Shown: one piece after another, positions 1 through 5,812 of the stretch
Numbering within the stretch: the stretch's first letter is position 1
Layout: each line of letters opens with the position of its first letter
Assembly: GCA_900757335.1 (NCBI GenBank)
Contig: CAAENL010000153.1
Coordinates: 1-6,190 of the forward strand
Length of the DNA stretch: 6,190 nucleotides
Direction of reading: 5' to 3'
From: Clostridia bacterium
GTDB taxonomy: Bacteria; Bacillota; Clostridia; Oscillospirales; Acutalibacteraceae
Notes under the pieces: model-generated
What the model was told of the DNA's origin: nothing
Databases searched by the model: none
What the model saw: the letters and a program-made list of their open reading frames with translations, nothing else
Made by a program: the position numbers and the translations under genes

Positions 1-2
1 GC

Positions 3-92
3 TACACATTTGACGGAAAAGAAAAAATTACATCAGATAAAATTTCAACATATAAAAACTCAATAAAAAAGGGCAAGCATTGTTTTGACTAA
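3..92 (+). CDS. C-terminal end of an unidentified plus-strand gene (partial)
   Basis: From the left edge, plus-strand frame 3 is open for 29 codons and stops at TAA 90-92. The fragment is hydrophilic and lysine-rich (it begins YTFDGKEKITSD and ends KGKHCFD) and reads like the tail of a real protein. The other two forward frames stop at 12-14 and at 64-66. No family is recognisable from so little. If real, this gene converges on tuf, and the hairpins behind tuf separate the two. In AT-rich DNA, 29 open codons can occur by chance, so confidence is low. Confidence 0.35.
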   Translation, partial: YTFDGKEKITSDKISTYKNSIKKGKHCFD

Positions 93-324
93 CTACTGAA
101 GACAATGCAAAGGATTTAACTAAAAAAACTACACGGCAAACGCCATAGAATAAAGTCGGTAAACTGGAATGGCGTATGTGACTTAAAAAAGCGAATAAAT
201 GAGATTTTCTGAAAGAATATTTTTAAGATATTCATAAAACAAAACATATAGTTTAAATAATTGAAAGACAGAAATTGTATAAAAGTATATTTTTATGAAA
301 ATTAAATATCAAAAAATAAATTAC
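93..324. other. Non-coding AT-rich intergenic stretch
   Basis: I see no protein-like frame here on either strand; all frames carry frequent stops. It contains a 7-bp inverted repeat ACGCCAT/ATGGCGT (140-146 with 169-175) around a 22-base loop, and a weak GAATAT/ATATTC hairpin (215-220 with 228-233). Another imperfect repeat, GCATTGT/ACAATGC (77-83 with 102-108), overlaps the end of the left-edge fragment. None matches an RNA family I recognise. It probably separates the tuf terminators from a convergent neighbour. Confidence 0.5.
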
Positions 325-355
325 AAAGCTCGTAACCTTATTGGTTACGAACTTT
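325..355 (-). terminator. Second (backup) terminator hairpin behind tuf
   Basis: An 8-bp perfect stem TCGTAACC/GGTTACGA (330-337 with 343-350) has a 5-base loop. After one mismatch it extends by four pairs (325-328 with 352-355). On the minus strand it is followed by a U-rich but interrupted stretch (301-324). It lies just beyond the first terminator and probably catches read-through from tuf. It could also act on transcripts arriving from the left on the plus strand. Confidence 0.6.
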
Positions 356-363
356 ATTTATAC

Positions 364-399
364 ATAAAAAAATCTATCCATAAATATATGGATAGATTT
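364..399 (-). terminator. Rho-independent terminator of tuf and the str operon
   Basis: A perfect 12-bp inverted repeat (370-381 with 388-399; arm AAATCTATCCAT) encloses a 6-base loop. Read on the minus strand, the stem runs straight into a run of seven T (366-372, overlapping the stem foot). It begins 25 bases after the tuf stop codon, the expected place for an intrinsic terminator. The stem is AT-rich but long and uninterrupted. Confidence 0.85.
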
Positions 400-423
400 A
401 AAAGGCACATAAATACTTTCGTA

Positions 424-1626
424 TTAGCCAAGAATTTCGGTTACAACACCGGAACCGACTGTACGTCCGCCTTCACGGATTGCGAAACGGAGTCCTTCTT
501 CGATTGCGATTGGTGTAATGAGTTCAACATCCATTACAACGTTGTCGCCAGGCATGCACATTTCTGTTCCTTCAGGAAGTTTGATTACGCCGGTAACGTC
601 AGTTGTTCTGAAATAGAACTGAGGACGATAGTTATTGAAGAAAGGTGTATGACGTCCGCCTTCATCTTTAGTCAATACATATACTTGACCTCTGAATTTG
701 GTGTGAGGATTGATTGTTCCCGGTTTAGCAAGAACTTGACCGCGTTGAATTTCTTCTCTTTGTACGCCACGGAGAAGTACACCTACGTTATCTCCTGCTT
801 CAGCGTAATCAAGAAGTTTTCTGAACATTTCAATACCTGTTACAACAACTTTTCTGCGTTCTTCGGTAAGTCCTACGAGTTCAACTTCTTCGTTCATTCT
901 GAGTTGTCCGCGTTCTACTCTTCCTGTAGCAACTGTTCCGCGTCCTGTAATTGTGAATACGTCTTCAACAGGCATTAAGAACGGTTGATCTGCTTTTCTT
1001 TCAGGTGTAGGAACAAATTCATCAACAGCCTTCATGAGGTCGAGGATGCATTTGTATTCCGGAGCTGAAGGATCTTTAGAAGTGGATTCAAGAACTTTAA
1101 GAGCTGAACCTTTGATAATCGGTGTATCGTCACCGGGGAAACCGTATTCATTTAAGAGGTCACGAATTTCCATTTCAACGAGGTCGAGTAATTCTTCGTC
1201 GTCTACTTGGTCAACTTTGTTCATGAATACTACGATGCTGGGAACGCCTACCTGACGTGCAAGCAAGATGTGTTCACGAGTTTGTGGCATCGGGCCGTCT
1301 GCTGCTGAAACAACGAGGATAGCACCGTCCATTTGTGCAGCACCGGTGATCATGTTTTTAACATAGTCAGCATGGCCTGGGCAGTCAACGTGAGCATAGT
1401 GACGTTTTTCTGTTTGATATTCAACGTGTGCGGTATTGATTGTAATTCCGCGTTCTCTTTCTTCAGGTGCTTTATCAATGTTGGCATAATCTACGAATTC
1501 GGCGTCGCCTTCGAGATTAAGAACTTTTGTGATAGCAGCTGTAAGAGTAGTTTTACCGTGGTCAACGTGACCGATGGTACCAATGTTTACGTGTGGCTTA
1601 TTTCTTTCAAATTTTGCTTTTGCCAT
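424..1626 (-). CDS. tuf: Elongation factor Tu
   Basis: EF-Tu is the cytoplasmic GTPase that carries aminoacyl-tRNA to the ribosomal A site. The product is 400 residues, normal for the family. Domain 1 shows all G motifs: GHVDHGKT (19-26), the switch-I segment ERGITIN (58-64), DCPGH (81-85, with catalytic His85), NKVD (136-139) and GSAL (173-176). Domains 2 and 3 follow, with the characteristic GRGTVATGR and [14 protein letters not shown] segments, and the protein ends near [10 protein letters not shown]. The ATG at 1626 is preceded by a strong GGGGAGG (1636-1642) at 9-base spacing. It is the last gene of the operon, about 80 bases behind the interrupted zinc-ribbon frame and with its own candidate promoter. 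Nothing is missing or truncated; whether a second tuf copy exists cannot be seen here. Confidence 0.99.
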   Translation of the reverse strand: MAKAKFERNKPHVNIGTIGHVDHGKTTLTAAITKVLNLEGDAEFVDYANIDKAPEERERGITINTAHVEYQTEKRHYAHVDCPGHADYVKNMITGAAQMDGAILVVSAADGPMPQTREHILLARQVGVPSIVVFMNKVDQVDDEELLDLVEMEIRDLLNEYGFPGDDTPIIKGSALKVLESTSKDPSAPEYKCILDLMKAVDEFVPTPERKADQPFLMPVEDVFTITGRGTVATGRVERGQLRMNEEVELVGLTEERRKVVVTGIEMFRKLLDYAEAGDNVGVLLRGVQREEIQRGQVLAKPGTINPHTKFRGQVYVLTKDEGGRHTPFFNNYRPQFYFRTTDVTGVIKLPEGTEMCMPGDNVVMDVELITPIAIEEGLRFAIREGGRTVGSGVVTEILG

Positions 1627-1680
1627 TTAAATTTTCCTCCCCTAATTATTTAAATATTATGCTTTTTACAGCTATATAGG

Positions 1681-1709
1681 ATTCTACCAGTTATGCAACT
1701 GAAAATCAA
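1681..1709 (-). promoter_or_regulatory. Candidate sigma-70-type promoter for tuf
   Basis: On the minus strand a -35-like TTGATT (1709-1704) is separated by exactly 17 bases from a -10-like TAGAAT (1686-1681). Transcription would start near 1674, giving a leader of about 48 bases that ends in the tuf Shine-Dalgarno. The -35 begins immediately after the TAG that closes the -1 frame of the upstream zinc-ribbon gene. A separate tuf promoter would allow EF-Tu to be made in excess over the rest of the operon. The AT-rich background makes chance matches common, so this is a prediction. Confidence 0.5.
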
Positions 1710-1928
1710 CTAAATATTATTTACGGAATTAAAATATTTTTTTCTGTTTTCTTCAATTTTCATTCGTTCAATATTTCTATAACCGTAAAAAATTTCACCT
1801 ATTTTCTCATTTTTTGACTTTTCATATTTTTGATAAAGTTTTTCATAACCCGGTTCAATAACAGCTTCACCGTTATTTAAAAACCTTTCTGCACATTCAG
1901 TGCAAAAATAGGGACTTTTTGAGCCTTT
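1710..1928 (-). pseudogene. -1 frame continuation of the zinc-ribbon protein
   Basis: In the -1 frame relative to the small gene starting at 2059, the sequence is open from just after a TAA at 1929-1931 down to a TAG at 1710-1712. It encodes SPYFCTECAERF, which supplies the second CxxC expected of a zinc ribbon, then a charged, helix-prone tail (segments EKLYQKYEKSKNEK and ERMKIEENRKKYF). It has no plausible start of its own. Joined at one of two five-A runs (1926-1930 or 1916-1920), it gives a 116-residue protein with CxxC at 26-29 and 53-56. The protein-like tail shows the longer form existed or still exists. This stretch is a decayed C-terminus, the result of a sequence error, or a product of programmed frameshifting. 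Confidence 0.6.
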
Positions 1929-2059
1929 TTACGGAGACGGATAATACCGATACCGCCTAAAACCATTTTACCGCAATTGGCACAATGAAGTTTCCCAATT
2001 ACTCCACCTGAAACCTTTTCTAGGTTTTCATCGATTACTTTATTTTCTTCAAGGCACAT
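1877..2059 (-). CDS. Small protein with double-glycine leader-like N-terminus and half zinc ribbon
   Basis: The uninterrupted frame encodes 60 residues. The ATG at 2059 is chosen because GGAGGG (2067-2072) sits 7 bases upstream; an in-frame TTG at 2074 would overlap that site. Residues 1-19 (MCLEENKV..., ending ENLEKVSGG) resemble double-glycine leader peptides, which C39-peptidase ABC transporters cleave after GG. Then comes CANCGK (Cys26, Cys29), half of a zinc ribbon. After about residue 48 this frame turns into VPIFALNVQKGF and stops, while the matching second CxxC lies in the -1 frame. The gene begins 25 bases behind the fusA stop, so it is probably co-transcribed with it. Function is unknown: a secreted peptide precursor or a cytosolic zinc-binding protein are both possible, and no transporter or modification gene is in view. 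Confidence 0.6.
   Translation of the reverse strand: MCLEENKVIDENLEKVSGGVIGKLHCANCGKMVLGGIGIIRLRKKAQKVPIFALNVQKGF
1886..1930 (-). promoter_or_regulatory. Possible -1 frameshift site: A-runs plus downstream hairpin
   Basis: In mRNA sense the zero frame reads CGU AAA AAG GCU CAA AAA GUC. The -1 frame needed downstream can only be entered between the TAA at 1929-1931 and codon AGU, so at one of the two five-A runs. Six bases behind the second run is a hairpin of 9 bp with one G-U pair (1900-1908 with 1886-1894) and a 5-base loop, a spacing typical of -1 stimulators. Two cautions apply: neither run is a perfect X XXY YYZ heptamer, and codons for CTEC-A are partly self-complementary by nature, so the hairpin may be incidental. 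Confidence 0.3.
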
Positions 2060-2066
2060 AAAACAT

Positions 2067-2072
2067 CCCTCC
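2067..2072 (-). promoter_or_regulatory. Ribosome binding site setting the start of the small zinc-ribbon gene
   Basis: GGAGGG on the minus strand lies 7 bases before the ATG at 2059 and 13 bases behind the fusA stop. It rules out the in-frame TTG at 2074, which would lie upstream of the site, and shows that this short frame carries a proper translation signal. Confidence 0.7.
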
Positions 2073-2084
2073 AAAAATTAATGA

Positions 2085-4160
2085 TTAGTCTTTTTTATGA
2101 GCTGCAATAATCTGTTCAGAAACTGATTTTGGAACTTCTGCGTAATGGCTTGGTTCCATAGTGTATTGTCCTCTTCCCTGTGTTCTGGAACGCATATCGG
2201 TTGCATAACCGAACATTTCAGAAAGCGGAACTTGAGCATTGATTCTTTGAGCTCCCGAAATAGCTTCCATTCCCTGAATCATACCACGGCGTGAGTTTAT
2301 GTCTCCGATAACATCGCCCATGTACTCTTCAGGAACTATAACGCTTACTTTCATTATAGGCTCGAGAAGAACCGGATCAGCTTTTCTCATAGCGGATTTG
2401 AATGCCATTGAACCGGCAATCTTAAACGCCATTTCTGAAGAGTCGACTTCGTGGTAAGAACCGTCGTAAAGTGTTACTTTTACGTCAACTACGTTATATC
2501 CAGCCAATACGCCCGAAAGCATGGCACCTTGTATACCGTTGTCAACAGCAGGAATATATTCCTTAGGAATAGCTCCACCGACGATTTCATTGACAAATTC
2601 GTAACCTTTGGTCGGGTTAGGCTCAATTTTAATTTTAACATGTCCGTATTGACCGCGTCCGCCTGACTGACGAGCATATTTTTCTTCAACATCCGCACTC
2701 TTGCGAATTGTTTCTTTATATGCAACTTGCGGTTTACCGACTGTAGCTTCTACTTTGAATTCACGTAAAAGTCTGTCTACGATAATTTCCAAGTGAAGCT
2801 CACCCATACCGGCGATGATGGTTTGACCTGTTTCTTCATCTGTATAAGCTTTAAATGTCGGGTCTTCTTCGGCAAGTTTTGCAAGTCCCAATCCCATTTT
2901 TTCCTGACCTGCTTTTGTTTTGGGTTCTATAGCAACCCTTATAACAGGTTCAGGGAATTCCATGGATTCAAGAATTATAGGATGTTTTTCATCACAGAGA
3001 GTATCTCCTGTGGTGGTGTTTTTCAATCCTACTGCCGCAGCTATATCTCCTGCATAAACTTTTTCGATATCTTGCCTATGATTTGAATGCATCTGCAAAA
3101 TACGTCCAAGTCTTTCATTGTTGTCTTTTGTAGAGTTGTAAACAGTTGAACCTGCTTCGATTGTACCCGAGTATACTCTAAAGAAACAAAGTTTTCCTAC
3201 AAATGGGTCAGTTGCAATTTTAAATGCCAAAGCTGCAAACGGCTCTTCGTCTGATGAAGGACGTTCTTCTTCCTCTTCGGTATCGGGATTTACACCTTTA
3301 ATTGCCGGAACATCGGTAGGAGAAGGCATATAATCAACTATAGCGTCGAGAAGTTTCTGTACACCCTTGTTTTTGTAAGAAGTACCACAAGTTACAGGAA
3401 CCATTGTGTTATTAATGGTTGATTTCCTTATACATCTCTTCATTTCTTCTATTGTAATTTCTTCGCCTTCGAGATATTTTTCCATTATCTCTTCGTCAAC
3501 TTCAGCAAGATGCTCAAGCATGTCCGCATGATATTTTTCTGCCAATTCTTTCATGTCTTCGGGAATTTCTTCAACACGGATATCTTTTCCAAGATCATCG
3601 TAATAGATGTATGCTTTCATTTCCAACAAATCTATAATTCCCTTAAACGTGTCTTCAGAACCAATCGGCAATTGAATCGGCACTGCATTACATTTAAGAC
3701 GTTCTTTCATCATCTTTACAACATTATAGAAGTCTGCTCCCATAATATCCATTTTGTTGACATAAGCCATTCTCGGAACACCGTATTTATCAGCTTGACG
3801 CCACACGGTTTCGGATTGAGGCTCAACTCCGCCTTTTGCACAAAGTACTGTAACGGAACCGTCAAGAACTCTCAAAGAACGTTCAACTTCAACGGTAAAG
3901 TCAACGTGACCCGGAGTATCAATTATGTTGATACGATGATTTTTCCAAAAACATGTCGTAGCGGCTGAAGTTATTGTTATACCACGTTCTTGCTCTTGAA
4001 CCATCCAGTCCATTGTTGCAGCACCGTCGTGAGTTTCACCGATTTTGTGATTTATACCGGTATAAAACAGTATACGTTCGGTAGTTGTTGTTTTTCCCGC
4101 ATCAATATGAGCCATAATACCTATATTACGAGTCATATCGAGCGATACTTTCCTTGGCAT
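2085..4160 (-). CDS. fusA: Elongation factor G
   Basis: EF-G is the GTPase that drives tRNA-mRNA translocation and, with ribosome recycling factor, splits post-termination ribosomes. The 691-residue product has the usual length. The G domain shows AHIDAGKTT (17-25), RGITI (59-63), DTPGH (81-85, His85), NKMD (135-138) and [11 protein letters not shown] as the G5 region. An acidic [14 protein letters not shown] linker leads into domain II, followed by domains III-IV (GGRGQYGHV) and V ([20 protein letters not shown]). Segments such as [11 protein letters not shown] and [10 protein letters not shown] recall Clostridia-type EF-G. The ATG at 4160 follows GGAGG (4166-4170) at 5-base spacing. It looks like the housekeeping EF-G rather than a resistance or EF-G2 paralogue, given its place in the operon. 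No frame disruption is seen. Confidence 0.99.
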   Translation of the reverse strand: MPRKVSLDMTRNIGIMAHIDAGKTTTTERILFYTGINHKIGETHDGAATMDWMVQEQERGITITSAATTCFWKNHRINIIDTPGHVDFTVEVERSLRVLDGSVTVLCAKGGVEPQSETVWRQADKYGVPRMAYVNKMDIMGADFYNVVKMMKERLKCNAVPIQLPIGSEDTFKGIIDLLEMKAYIYYDDLGKDIRVEEIPEDMKELAEKYHADMLEHLAEVDEEIMEKYLEGEEITIEEMKRCIRKSTINNTMVPVTCGTSYKNKGVQKLLDAIVDYMPSPTDVPAIKGVNPDTEEEEERPSSDEEPFAALAFKIATDPFVGKLCFFRVYSGTIEAGSTVYNSTKDNNERLGRILQMHSNHRQDIEKVYAGDIAAAVGLKNTTTGDTLCDEKHPIILESMEFPEPVIRVAIEPKTKAGQEKMGLGLAKLAEEDPTFKAYTDEETGQTIIAGMGELHLEIIVDRLLREFKVEATVGKPQVAYKETIRKSADVEEKYARQSGGRGQYGHVKIKIEPNPTKGYEFVNEIVGGAIPKEYIPAVDNGIQGAMLSGVLAGYNVVDVKVTLYDGSYHEVDSSEMAFKIAGSMAFKSAMRKADPVLLEPIMKVSVIVPEEYMGDVIGDINSRRGMIQGMEAISGAQRINAQVPLSEMFGYATDMRSRTQGRGQYTMEPSHYAEVPKSVSEQIIAAHKKD

Positions 4161-4196
4161 AATATCCTCCTTTTCTTTATAAAATATTTTTATTTT

Positions 4197-4642
4197 TTAC
4201 ACCTTTATACATCCGACAAGGAAGCTGTAAACTGTACGTTCGGAGATATCTTCATGTGATTCAAAAAAGCGGAAATAAATTCATCTTTAAAAAATTCTTC
4301 ATATGAATCTTCAGGAAAATTTAACTCAAACTTTTCACGAAGTTTCACCATGAATTCGTTTTTTGTAAAATTTTTACCGTGAACATTTTCTTTAATGAAA
4401 TTAAAAAGAAAATTTCCGTATCTGCTTCCGGCATAAGATTCGCAAATCTCACTACTGTTTAGCCAATCTTCGGCAGAATTACAATCAAACTTGCCTGAAA
4501 AAAATTAAAGCTTAAAAGTAGCGATGTGCCCACTGCACAAATCCATTCGAACACAAATTACAACTCCCTTAATATTGTCAACGATTTTATAAAAACAATT
4601 TTCAAAATTGTCTAATACCACGTCAACAATCAAATCCCGCAA
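4197..4642 (-). pseudogene. Interrupted reading frame between rpsG and fusA, unknown function
   Basis: Directly behind the rpsG stop, in the same frame, the minus strand is open for 45 codons from a TTG at 4642 (a GTG at 4621 is an alternative start). It is protein-like (KGVVICVRMDLCSGHIATFKL is the last part, in two runs). A TAA interrupts it at 4505-4507. The same frame then continues through SGKFDCNSAEDW, GSRYGNFLFNFIKEN and EFMVKLREKFELNFPEDSYEEFF, and closes at 4205-4207. At a T6 run (4263-4268) a -1 switch would give a more natural ending, FFESHEDISERT to GCIKV, with TAA at 4197-4199. Overall it would be a mixed alpha/beta, charged protein of about 145 residues. I recognise no family. 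An intact start codon with a good ribosome binding site is lacking. It is probably a decayed gene, but sequence error or recoding is not excluded. Confidence 0.5.
4204..4231 (-). promoter_or_regulatory. Candidate promoter just upstream of fusA
   Basis: On the minus strand, TTTACA (4231-4226) and TATAAA (4209-4204) are spaced by 16 bases; each differs from consensus at one position. The start would fall near 4197, giving a leader of about 37 bases to the fusA ATG. It overlaps the end of the broken frame between rpsG and fusA. Such matches are frequent in AT-rich DNA, so this is tentative. Confidence 0.3.
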
Positions 4643-4645
4643 ATA

Positions 4646-5116
4646 TTACCAGCGGTAATGTGCAAACGCCTTGTTAGCTTCTGCCATTTTGTGAGTATCT
4701 TCACGCTTTTTAACAGCTGCTCCAGAGCTGTTAATAGCATCAAGTATTTCGCCGGCAAGTCTTTCAACCATTGTTCTTTCCGAGCGAAGTCTGGAATAAT
4801 TGGTAAGCCATCTAAGTCCGAGAGTTTGTCTTCTGTCTGCTCTTACCTCTATCGGAACCTGATAAGTCGCACCGCCAACCCTTCTTGCTTTAACTTCGAG
4901 GTTTGGCATTATGTTTTCCATAGCTTCTTCGAAAACTTCCAAAGGTTCTCTTCCTGTTTTTGTGTGAACTATATCAAAGGCTTTGTAGACTATTCTTTGA
5001 GCTACTCCTCTTTTTCCGTCCACCATAATATTATTAATGAGACGTGTTACAAGTTTAGAACCGTAAAGTGGGTCTTGTAAAACGTCACGTTTTGGGACTG
5101 CACCTCTTCTTGGCAC
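4646..5116 (-). CDS. rpsG: 30S ribosomal protein S7
   Basis: S7 nucleates assembly of the 3' major domain of 16S rRNA and sits in the head of the 30S subunit near the E-site tRNA and mRNA exit. The 156-residue product has exactly the common bacterial length. It begins [16 protein letters not shown], contains [15 protein letters not shown] and [10 protein letters not shown], and ends in the typical KAFAHYRW. The start is a GTG at 5116, chosen because family proteins begin there and AAGGAGGG (5124-5131) lies 7 bases upstream. The frame is open further 5' but that part is unlike S7. It lies 139 bases after rpsL; in E. coli S7 represses its own operon by binding the rpsL-rpsG spacer, and whether that holds here is unknown. 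Confidence 0.99.
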   Translation of the reverse strand: MPRRGAVPKRDVLQDPLYGSKLVTRLINNIMVDGKRGVAQRIVYKAFDIVHTKTGREPLEVFEEAMENIMPNLEVKARRVGGATYQVPIEVRADRRQTLGLRWLTNYSRLRSERTMVERLAGEILDAINSSGAAVKKREDTHKMAEANKAFAHYRW

Positions 5117-5255
5117 GTGTCTTCCCTCCTTCACAAAAATGATATCATAGGTACTCGAAAGTAATTTAGCTTCCGTTTGCCAACACAGAGGTGCAAATAT
5201 ATTAAAACACTTCTGCATTGTACTAATGCAAAGCTGTATTATTTACTTTTAAGCC
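5117..5255 (-). other. rpsL-rpsG spacer with hairpin; possible S7 control region
   Basis: The spacer is longer than needed for simple coupling. In the transcript, just after rpsL, an 8-bp hairpin with one G-U pair forms (5225-5232 with 5212-5219, core TGCATT/AATGCA, 5-base loop). Near rpsG there is a 4-bp stem TACT/AGTA capped by UUCG. There is no U-run, so this is not an intrinsic terminator. In E. coli the equivalent spacer is the S7 translational repressor site; I cannot match that structure here by eye. Confidence 0.3.
5124..5131 (-). promoter_or_regulatory. Ribosome binding site fixing the GTG start of rpsG
   Basis: AAGGAGGG on the minus strand stands 7 bases before the GTG at 5116. It decides for this non-ATG start over the in-frame upstream codons (open to 5218), whose translation does not resemble S7. 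Confidence 0.85.
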
Positions 5256-5684
5256 TTATTTTTTGGCTGCACCCGCCTTTGGGCGTTTTGCACCATACTT
5301 GGAACGAGCTTGCATACGTTTTGCAACGCCTTGAGCATCAAGGGTACCTCTTATAATGTGATAACGCACACCGGGCAAGTCCTTTACACGTCCTCCGCGA
5401 ATCAAAACAACGCTGTGTTCCTGTAAATTGTGTCCGATTCCGGGAATATATGAAGTCACTTCAAATCCGTTGGACAAACGAACCCTAGCAATTTTTCTAA
5501 GTGCTGAGTTAGGTTTTTTAGGGGTTGCTGTCTTAACTGCAGTACAAACTCCTCTTTTTTGCGGAGAATTCTGATTGATAGCTTCACGCTTTTTAGAGTT
5601 CCATCCTTTTAAAAGAGCAGGAGCTTTTGCTTTTTTTTCGTGGCTTTTTCTTCCCATACGAACTAATTGGTTAAATGTTGGCAT
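5256..5684 (-). CDS. rpsL: 30S ribosomal protein S12
   Basis: S12 lies at the decoding centre of the 30S subunit and influences accuracy and streptomycin response. The product has 142 residues: MPTFNQLVR at the start, SPQKRGVCT (40-48), [11 protein letters not shown] (54-64), GHNLQEHSV (84-92) and [14 protein letters not shown] (96-109). Compared with E. coli S12 (124 residues) it has a 13-residue insertion around 26-39 ([14 protein letters not shown]), as in Bacillus subtilis, plus a short KAGAAKK tail. Lys56 and Lys101 correspond to the lysines whose mutation gives streptomycin resistance (43 and 88 of the unprocessed E. coli protein) and are wild type; Asp102, equivalent to the methylthiolated Asp, is present. 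The ATG at 5684 follows AGGGAGG (5691-5697) at 6 bases. It is the first gene of the operon. Confidence 0.99.
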   Translation of the reverse strand: MPTFNQLVRMGRKSHEKKAKAPALLKGWNSKKREAINQNSPQKRGVCTAVKTATPKKPNSALRKIARVRLSNGFEVTSYIPGIGHNLQEHSVVLIRGGRVKDLPGVRYHIIRGTLDAQGVAKRMQARSKYGAKRPKAGAAKK

Positions 5685-5690
5685 ACTACA

Positions 5691-5697
5691 CCTCCCT
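5691..5697 (-). promoter_or_regulatory. Ribosome binding site fixing the rpsL start
   Basis: AGGGAGG lies 6 bases before the ATG at 5684. An in-frame TTG at 5705 lies upstream of the site, would make the site part of the coding region and would add seven residues absent from S12 proteins, so it is rejected. Confidence 0.85.
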
Positions 5698-5709
5698 AAA
5701 TACAATTAA

Positions 5710-5735
5710 TCGCTGCACGACTTTTCATGCAACGA
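5710..5735 (-). promoter_or_regulatory. Hairpin at the 5' end of the str operon leader
   Basis: In the transcript a 10-bp stem with two G-U pairs (5726-5735 with 5710-5719; arms TCGTTGCATG and CGTGCAGCGA) has a 6-base loop. It begins at about the predicted transcription start and ends 12 bases before the rpsL Shine-Dalgarno. No U-run follows, so it is not a terminator. It may stabilise the mRNA 5' end or serve in translational control. Confidence 0.5.
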
Positions 5736-5738
5736 CTA

Positions 5739-5768
5739 ATTTTAACATTTTTTAGTTTGGTTTGTCAA
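5739..5768 (-). promoter_or_regulatory. Main promoter of the str operon
   Basis: A perfect -35 TTGACA (5768-5763) and -10 TAAAAT (5744-5739) are spaced 18 bases, with a TG one base before the -10 (extended -10). The start would be near 5732, about 48 bases before the rpsL ATG. This is the best promoter match in the window and lies in the gap between the upstream gene and rpsL, as expected. Confidence 0.75.
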
Positions 5769-5812
5769 TAGTAATACTGATTTTAGTTGATAAATACACA
5801 TAAATTAAAATT

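Noticed and set aside
77..108. Imperfect hairpin as a terminator
   Set aside because: The 12-base loop and the lack of a clean T-run on the plus strand make it weak; on the minus strand it is far behind two better terminators.
140..175. ACGCCAT/ATGGCGT inverted repeat as a mobile-element end or attachment site
   Set aside because: There is a single short pair, no recombinase gene, no target duplication and no second copy in the window.
295..978. Long plus-strand open frame opposite tuf (227 codons)
   Set aside because: It is antisense to the 3' half of tuf, its composition (many Cys, Phe, Ser) is that of a reversed coding strand, and it also covers the two terminators. The same applies to other plus-strand frames at 1034-1255, 1333-1653, 2451-2666, 2793-3086, 3510-3968, 3990-4259 and 4658-5080.
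2489..2725. Minus-strand 78-codon frame within fusA
   Set aside because: It lies in another frame inside intact fusA, has no ribosome binding site and is not protein-like in context.
4461..4554. Alternative frame with GTG at 4554 behind GGGAG (4564-4568), giving a hydrophobic start FEWICAVGTSLLLSF
   Set aside because: It closes at once upstream and stops at about 4461. It could join the downstream frame only through another one-base change at the T7 run. The frame continuous from rpsG looks more natural, but this remains a possible true start.
4197..4642. Stop-codon reassignment as the explanation for the in-frame TAA
   Set aside because: rpsL, rpsG, fusA and tuf all end with TAA at the expected family C-termini and have no internal stops, so the standard code applies.
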